A program made the position numbers and the translations under genes. The notes below the pieces were generated by a model. It searched no databases. It had not been told where the DNA came from and was given only the letters and a program-made list of their open reading frames with translations. 64,000 bases of DNA from NCBI GenBank assembly GCA_036768485.1, contig JAVLUZ010000320.1:310001-374000 (forward strand). Direction: 5' to 3'. Every line of letters begins with the position of its first letter. Position 1 is the first letter of the stretch. Origin of the DNA: Mermis nigrescens (taxonomy: Eukaryota > Nematoda > Enoplea > Mermithida > Mermithidae). Of this stretch, positions 57,562-64,000 are shown in pieces.

Positions 57562-59892
57562 AAAAAGTGCCGAAGAAGGCTGATTTTGTGATAAAATGTG
57601 GAATAGCGTTTTTCTCATTCACTTTGCTTCGCTAAGTTGCAGATTTTTTAATGCACGAGTATGTAGGTACGAGTATTTTCGAGTTAGATTTTTTTATTTA
57701 GATGTTAAAATTTCGGCTTTGATTATGTCGCACGTTATTTGCATATTTAGAGGAAGCGTAGTTTAAAAAATCTCTGAAAATCTTGATCGAATTCTTTGAC
57801 TTTCCTCTAAATCGTATTAAGAAGAAAAAGTGGGGAAAAGTTAAAAAGTAGAAAAAAAATGAAAAACTAGCGGAGAAATATCGGATCGATTGATAGTTGT
57901 TAATTTTTTGAATTTTTTCTATATTTTTTATTTATACTACAGATTAGAAATGGTAAATAATATGCAATCACTTTTCGCCCAAGATGGCCTCAATCAGCCA
58001 ACGACTATTATTTTGATTGAGTGCTACTAATCAAATATTTTCCTCAAGCACCCGTTTATTGTTCAACTTTGTTATTATAGGCAAATACTGTCCGCATTTA
58101 TTTTTAATTACACTATAGAGGCATGTTGCTTTATTTTTCGTATCTTCATTTGACAGCCCGATTTTTTGAAGCGAATTTAACATTCTTATCATTTTAGCAA
58201 GATGCAAGGATCAAGATAGTCGCGAACAGACATGCATGTATGATATGAAAGGTTGGGTTCAAGACTATTAAATGGGGAGCACCCGAATTGCTGGGGTCTG
58301 ATTGGCTTTAAACCGGCAAAAATCCCGGAAAGCATGCCCAAATTCAATTTTGGAGGTCTGTCGATTTTTGGGGGCCTACCGAGTTCCGGGAGTACTGAAC
58401 CCCCAACCCTCCATGCCCATGTGTGTTCTAGGTGTACACCATGGATGCAAAGTAGAGCTAATTTGAGGAAGAGTGTCAGCCGATTTAGGAAAGGAATGGT
58501 CAAAAATCAGGCTTTTTTGGAGCCAAAATGGCCTACTGATACGAATGCGAAAATTGCGCTAAAACTAAGTTATTTAACAGTTTCTAGTCAATTTTAAGCA
58601 CTTTTAATCAAAGTTTCAATTTTCGTCATTTTTAATTTGTATTCTACCTCATTCCCCATGTTGGCATGCATGTCTGGTCTAGAGCCTATAGGATAAAAAA
58701 TGGAAATTTGTGGGAAAAATTAAGCAAAAAAAGGCCAAAATGGATGAAAATTGAAAATTTTCATCATAAGTGCTTGAGATTGACAGGAACTGTAGTATAA
58801 TGTAGTTTTATCGGCTGACCCAGGACAGATTGGCCATACTGTGCACCTATGCGGTTGTGAATGTCGCTAATCAGGCCTATGACGACAAACCCGATATTTT
58901 ACCTTATTTATAGACGTGAGGAGAATATGCCATCAGTTTTTTCGTCGTCCGCGATTTACCCGAGTACCCACTATTTTAAATAAGCTGCTTGTTACCAAAA
59001 CATATATTTCAAGTCAATGGTTTATTAAAATTTTCAGAATGCACAAATGACGAGTATTTTTATGCTTGATCCTGTCACCGCAACATTTGCGCCGAGATTT
59101 TGAATTCAGCAAAATTCTGCTCACACACAATGAAGATTGTTCCTAGAGTGAAGAGAAGAAAAGTAAAATGTACTTATAGTCTATTTCACATAACTTCCAT
59201 ATAGTAAGGCGAGGGTGACGATAATTTTAGATATATCAGATCAATGCTATGATCGCAATCTGTCAGCTTATTGTCGGATATATTTACTGATTATAGTTCT
59301 GTTTTCCATTCCAGACGGCCCATTTTTGCTACTGTCTTATTATTACTGTATGTATTAGCTTTTCACTACAAAAATTGCACCTTCGGCTAGAGCTCTAAGA
59401 AATACGCATTTTCTGGCCTATTTACCGTAATATCAGAAACACTAAAAATAAGAAAATGAGGTACTAATAAAAAATTTGTTGGTTTATTCCTTTACAGCAT
59501 TTCAAATGCATTCCTTGAAGCAATTAAGACAACAGAAATCTACTTTTTTCTTATTTTCGCATGAATGTCCACCAGGTGCCTATTCTTATGCATTGTAATA
59601 GTTTTTTAGTTGTATCTCTTTTAAAAATTATTTCCATAAAAAGTGACATACATATGTAGTTAGAAGAGAATAAAAAATTGTATCAAATGATAAGTAATGA
59701 CTGTCAGAGTATGTAAAAGAGGTGTACCTTAATACAGACTAGGAGTTTCCCTATGTTGGTATACTTCGACTGCACAAACATGATGGTAAATGGAGGGATA
59801 TTTCGTATTTGTGTTTTTAAGAAGGATCTCGAGATTCCGCCTGCTTTTCTCAAAAATGCCTCTAGCGTTCAGCCGTATTCCCCGGAAAAAAC
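57562..59892. other. No recognised gene; one diverged repeat
   Basis: 58250-58860 is a diverged dispersed repeat with G/C-run blocks (GGGAGTACTGAACCCCC, CATGCCCATGTGTG) related to 33880-34275 and 46600-47220. The rest is AT-rich with short frames only. Confidence 0.45.
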
Positions 59893-60246
59893 AGGCACGT
59901 AGCTGGCCGTCCTATTTCGGGGGACAAACATTAATTTTGGGGACTAAGCCCAAACAGGTCAAAAATACAGGCACGTAGCTGGCCCTTCTATTTTTGGGGG
60001 GGGGACCAACACCAATTTTGGGGGGTCTAAGCCAAAAATAGCACAAAATAACGTGTAAAAAGTCCTATTTTTCCGGTTTTTTTCTGAATTTTGGGGGGTC
60101 CGGACCCCCTCAGTCCCCCCCACAGCTACGTGCCTGCAAAAATAGCTCAAAATAAGGTGTTAAAATTTATATATATATTTCCGATTTTTCTGAATTTTGG
60201 GGGGGGGGGGTCAGGACCTTCCATTCTCCCCACAGCTACGTGTTTG
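59893..60246 (+). mobile_element. G2: short hAT-like MITE interrupted by G3
   Basis: It starts CAGGCACGTAGCTGG and ends CACAGCTACGTGTTTG. The flanks GGAAAAAA and GAAAAAAA match at 7 of 8. The inside is split by a second copy of the same family. Confidence 0.85.
59968..60136 (+). mobile_element. G3: short hAT-like MITE nested in G2, exact TSD
   Basis: It runs from CAGGCACGTAGCTGG to CAGCTACGTGCCTG. CAAAAATA is duplicated exactly at 59960-59967 and 60137-60144. Confidence 0.95.
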
Positions 60247-60963
60247 GAAAAAAAGCAGTAATTTGTAAATAAAGCAAATTCTTAACATCTTTTTTGGTTA
60301 GAGCTATCGTCTTTCGGCATTTCGTGACCCATAAATTTTGCAATACGCTTCGCAAGTCCCACTTTCAAAATTCCTTTCGACCGTCGATTTGATAAAGAGT
60401 ATCCGTCAGGATCCTAAAATGCTATTTTTTATTGACAAATAAGTTTTTTTCCCAAAATCTTACTTCATTTTTACTTGAGCGTAAAGGAGAGTCTTGCAAA
60501 AATACAGGGGAAAATAACATGATAAGGGTCAAAATTGTAAAACAAAGCAAAATATGAAAATTCAGGCAACTTATCACGGCGCTGAAACTACAGTCATCGC
60601 AATGTTTGTTTAATTTTTTCTGCATATTTTTTAATTCAAATTTTAAATCGTTTATATTAAAAATCAATTTTAATTCAATAATTTCAATTTCAATTTTAAT
60701 TTTTTGCAGAGCCAGCTAAAATAATGTCTTCTAAGATGAATCAGCAAAAGTAAAAACCTATTAATTTTATTCGCGTCCTTTCGCCCTAAACCATACGCAA
60801 AGTGCAAGTTTGATTCGAATCAGTCCCCCTACCTTACATATGTTAATTAATCGCTTTATTCGCAAGAGAGCTGATGTCAACAGAATAATAAAAAATACAA
60901 GCAAAGAATAATACAATAAAGCAGCTATTTATGCGGATATGATCAGAAAAATCACATTGCCAC

Positions 60964-61189
60964 CATACGTGAACGGCATCGACATTCTGGGGGGGGTGCA
61001 CGACTTTTTAAAGATCCAAAAATTACTTTAAAAATGGTGGTATGGCGAAAAAAAACCATTTTTCAACGTTTCTCATCGAGCATCATCCATTAGCATTTAA
61101 AATTGCGAAAAAAAATCCAAAAATTGAATTCTGGGGGTATTTTAGTTTCTAGGAGGGGTGCATACCCCAAACCCCCATGCCCAGGTGCG
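60964..61189 (+). mobile_element. M16: short hAT-like MITE
   Basis: It runs from CATACGTGAACGGC to CCAGGTGCG. The flanks ATTGCCAC (60956-60963) and ACTGCCAC (61190-61197) match at 7 of 8. Confidence 0.88.
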
Positions 61190-61197
61190 ACTGCCAC

Positions 61198-61410
61198 TAT
61201 CGCTTGCATTTGTTTTCAATTTCTCCAAGAACCATTCGTACTTTTTTCGCGTACATTCAACAACACGCCGAATTTCCTTTCGTAAACAAGAGTCGTTTGA
61301 CATTAGATCTGGTCTTTCTTGATGAGATCAACGATATTATTGGTATGTATTGCTCGAAGGCTGTGACGAACACGGTATTGACTATAACGGATGGGTTAAC
61401 GAGTGAAATG
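61198..61410 (+). other. Possible coding exon of unknown family
   Basis: Directly after M16 a frame reads YRLHLFSISPRTIRTFFAYI and SRLTLDLVFLDEINDIIG, and near 61340 there is a GGTATGT donor-like site. Composition is more gene-like than the surroundings, but I recognise no family and see no partner exon. Confidence 0.25.
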
Positions 61411-61429
61411 TAAATCATTGTTTGGAAAG

Positions 61430-62132
61430 CTGCGAGATAAAGCGGACGATTTGAAATTCAAGTTATGTGATAAGTGACAAAAAATTATTATTTCTGGAAT
61501 ATTATGATTTATGATCTCTTATACTTCTTCATATTAAGGATGCGAAACAAGTGAAACCCAGAATGAGGAGATTCCTCGTTCTGATATTTAACTTTGTCTC
61601 TATCCAAATACAGTAAATTCAATTTTGTTCTATAATTACGATATTGAAGAATGGGGGATTAGAACAGCTTTATAAAAATGATGCATTGTAGAAACAAATT
61701 AATTCTGCAGGAAAAAATAATACGTTTCGGAAAATTAAGCGCAAGAGTTTAGCATAAGACTTATTAATTGTAAAAAGGTAAAACTAAAAACTCGTAAAAA
61801 AATTTGATAAATATAAAAAAGTAGAGGAAAAAACAAGAAAATTATAAAATATTAAATCATAAAATCTAAGTCAAACGTTCGATACGAGTAGCTAGATAAG
61901 CGATTGCTAAAAGATAAGTTGTGAGAACTCCTAAGAATTTTTCTTATTTTGTCAAGTAGAGATAGTAATCGGATGCATTTATTCAAGTCTATTCAGTGGA
62001 AAAAAGTTCAATAGTATGATAATCTATTCGTTTCAAAAAAAAGATTAGTAACTTATGAGTGTCCAAATTTCTAAATTGGCCTCTAAGATTAATTGTTCTT
62101 TCATATTTGCATCCTGGAAATAAAGTATAATC
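61430..62132. other. AT-rich, no recognised feature
   Basis: Only short frames occur. There are no element ends, no inverted repeats of note and no exon-like stretch. Confidence 0.5.
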
Positions 62133-62140
62133 CTGAGAAA

Positions 62141-62334
62141 CAGTGGCGGATACTAGGATTTTCCTAGGGGGCGGTACCCCTAAGGGGGGCGGAACCCTGA
62201 CTTGGGTGAAAAAAATTATCCGATTTAACCCGAAAATCGCTACAAATCGCTCAAAAATTCTGAATTTTGCGCATTATTTTGGGCCAATTGGGGGGGGGGG
62301 GCCGGCCGCCCCCCCGCCCCTAAATCCGCCCCTG
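62141..62334. mobile_element. Short hAT-like MITE, CAG(T)GGCGGA ends, exact TSD
   Basis: The ends are CAGTGGCGGATACTAGGA and, inverted, CAGGGGCGGATTTAGGGG, a pattern common among hAT MITEs. CTGAGAAA is duplicated exactly at 62133-62140 and 62335-62342. Size is 194 bp; non-coding. Confidence 0.94.
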
Positions 62335-62375
62335 CTGAGAAAAGCTATAGGCAGATAAATTGCTGTAGATAATAT

Positions 62376-62544
62376 CAGGCACGTTGCTGGCCCTCCTATT
62401 TTGGGGGGAGCCAAAACTAATTTTGGGGGTGTAAGCCAAAACTAGCACAAAATAACGTGTAAAAAGCCCTATTTTTCCTTTTTTTTTAATTTGGGGGGGG
62501 GGGGGGTTTCCGGACACCCCAGTCCCCCCACAGCTACGTGCCAG
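62376..62544 (+). mobile_element. G4: short hAT-like MITE
   Basis: It runs from CAGGCACGTTGCTGG to CAGCTACGTGCCAG. The flanks GATAATAT (62368-62375) and GATAATAA (62545-62552) match at 7 of 8. Confidence 0.9.
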
Positions 62545-63018
62545 GATAATAAACTTAAGTCGCCTATTTTTCGTTTCTTAAACATGGCCTTGAAGAATTA
62601 TCCCTTCAATTAAATAACTTAATAGTAGAATGCTTAGGTGCACACATAGCAGTTGTATACGTTAAATTTTTTTCATAAATTAGCATATAGGCATCACGTA
62701 AAAGAGCACATAAATTGGTAAATTACGAAAGAGTTGTTACCGAAATTTTCTTGAAAACAAAAGGCCTATTTAAAATTCTTTCCATGGCCTGATTTCTGTT
62801 TGAAATTGTCCGCTTCTATGTGACGTGGATGAAGCGATTATGCTTATTTAATGGAAGCAGAAAACCAATCTGCTTCATCAAGCGCAATAGTACTAATAAT
62901 AATTAATTGATTGATTAATAATTAATAAATAATCTATTAATCAATTGCTGAACGGATTTAAAAATATGTCTGGCGTGCATTTGCATTCATTATCTAAGAA
63001 TGTACTTATATTTTATCA

Positions 63019-63780
63019 TATGTAGCGCGTTAGCGCGTACCTATTATATACTTGGGTACCCCCAACATATGCCCCCCTCACAGCTATAACGGCGCATATC
63101 TGAGATATGCGGTTTTTTTGAAAGGTAGACAAATGAAAAACTCAGATACCTCTTTTTGTTTACACTCAATACCGAGCTAGTCGTGAGTGTGTAAAGTTTA
63201 CACTAAAAATTCAAATGATCGGCGAAGGGCCATTTTTTTGAAAATGTTTTCTCTGAATAGTAGGTTAAGAATCTGGTCTTAAAATTTCTTTACACTCATT
63301 AGTTGTTGCACAGGAGTGCAAATTAGACGGTTTTTTACTGTTTTCACGTGCATGAGCATATCTAACTCAGTTTTACATTCTATGCAGTCTGATTGATGTC
63401 AAAAGGTAGACGGTTATAAAATCTAGGGGAGCCTTTTTTATTTTTTCAAAGTAATATTTTCAAATTTAGAGGCGGTTTATTGGAAAGAGTCTGCGACAAA
63501 AAAATGTTTTTTTTCTGCCATATTCTCCACCTAGTAGTTAGGACGTGGTAATTATCTTTAAAATTTGCCTCGTCCTAAGCGCTACACGTCAAAATATATT
63601 TAATTTCTTTACAATCAATATTGCGTTATTAGTGCAAGTGTAAACTTTACACTGGAAACATTTTTTCCGCCCAGAGCGTCGTGAATGATGAATTTTTTCA
63701 AAAATGTACTCCGTAAGGTCAGAATAACGAATCTGACCTTTAAACGTTTCTACAGCGAGTGTTTGATGAGGTATGAGGAG
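63019..63780. repeat. F4: TTTACACT-type dispersed repeat
   Basis: It starts at a hairpin-like TAGCGCGTTAGCGCG. It follows the same block order as F3: CCCCCCTCACAGCTATAACGG, TTTACACTCAATACCGAG, GGTTAAGAATCTGGTC, GTTGTTGCACAGGAGTG, CGCTACACGTCAAAA, GTAAACTTTACACTGG. It has no M insertion, giving the empty-site version of the F3 locus. Confidence 0.75.
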
Positions 63781-63986
63781 GTGAACTTTGAATCATACAT
63801 CTATTTTCTAATGCCGATAGATGACTCCGTATTGCATATTTATTGATCAGATTTTTCTTATTTCAGAGGTTTTTGACTCGCCTTTAACAAATAATTATTT
63901 TTATTATCATAAATACACTATTATTAAACTTCAGTAGAATGATGAATATTTTTTAAGAATTAATTAAGTATTAAAATCCGCTGATA

Positions 63987-64000
63987 CAGGCGCGTAGCTA
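63987..64000 (+). mobile_element. G5: start of a G-family MITE, cut by window end
   Basis: CAGGCGCGTAGCTA is the characteristic left end of the G family. The rest lies outside the window. Confidence 0.6.

Noticed and set aside
1..64000. CRISPR array, prophage, operon or bacterial defence system
   Set aside because: Repeats are dispersed or diverged, not evenly spaced identical direct repeats; genes have introns and animal-transposon signatures.

Overview
The window looks like transposon-saturated DNA from an invertebrate animal. The evidence is low GC, GT-AG introns, a class-A-like 7TM receptor gene family, hAT and PIF/Harbinger transposases with introns, and no bacterial gene order or ribosome-binding sites. 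The species cannot be resolved from sequence alone. I see no CRISPR array, rRNA gene or convincing intact tRNA.

Host genes. The only recognisable host family is a small same-strand array of 7TM receptor genes. Copy 1 has three exons (32302-32744, 34310-34621, 46375-46535). It reads as one complete receptor except for a single extra base in exon 1, and its 11.8-kb second intron is full of nested transposons. Copy 2 (51403-57561) is a clear pseudogene. A third terminal-exon relic lies at 26474-26603.

Transposon layout. From 1 to 8 kb there are tandem copies of a short hAT element (called M here). They are followed by a GC-ended hAT element (X1, 2783-7423) that contains an apparently intact three-exon autonomous hAT (4332-7185) with a CGGBP1-like zinc finger. 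From 7922 to 17987 lies a complete 10,066-bp Harbinger element (H1) inserted into another M copy. It carries two convergent, intron-containing genes: a Myb/SANT-like protein and a 351-aa HARBI1-like transposase. Its introns hold a piggyBac-type MITE, a foldback element and two short hAT MITEs.

The 18-31 kb region holds a TTTACACT-rich repeat family (F), a Tc1/mariner-like inverted-repeat element (Y), several MITEs and a broken Ty3/Gypsy integrase hit by three M copies. The 39-45 kb region, inside receptor intron 2, is a stack: Y2 contains X2, which contains Harbinger H2, which contains Harbinger H3 with its own broken transposase, which is interrupted by M9. The 51-57 kb region contains Harbinger MITE H4, an LTR-like pair and another hAT (N) inside the receptor pseudogene. 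The 59-64 kb region has nested short hAT MITEs and another F copy.

Many element ends were fixed by target-site duplications read directly: 8 bp for the hAT families, 3 bp (CTG/CAG) for Harbinger, TTAA for piggyBac and TA for Y. The relative order of many insertions can therefore be read from the window.
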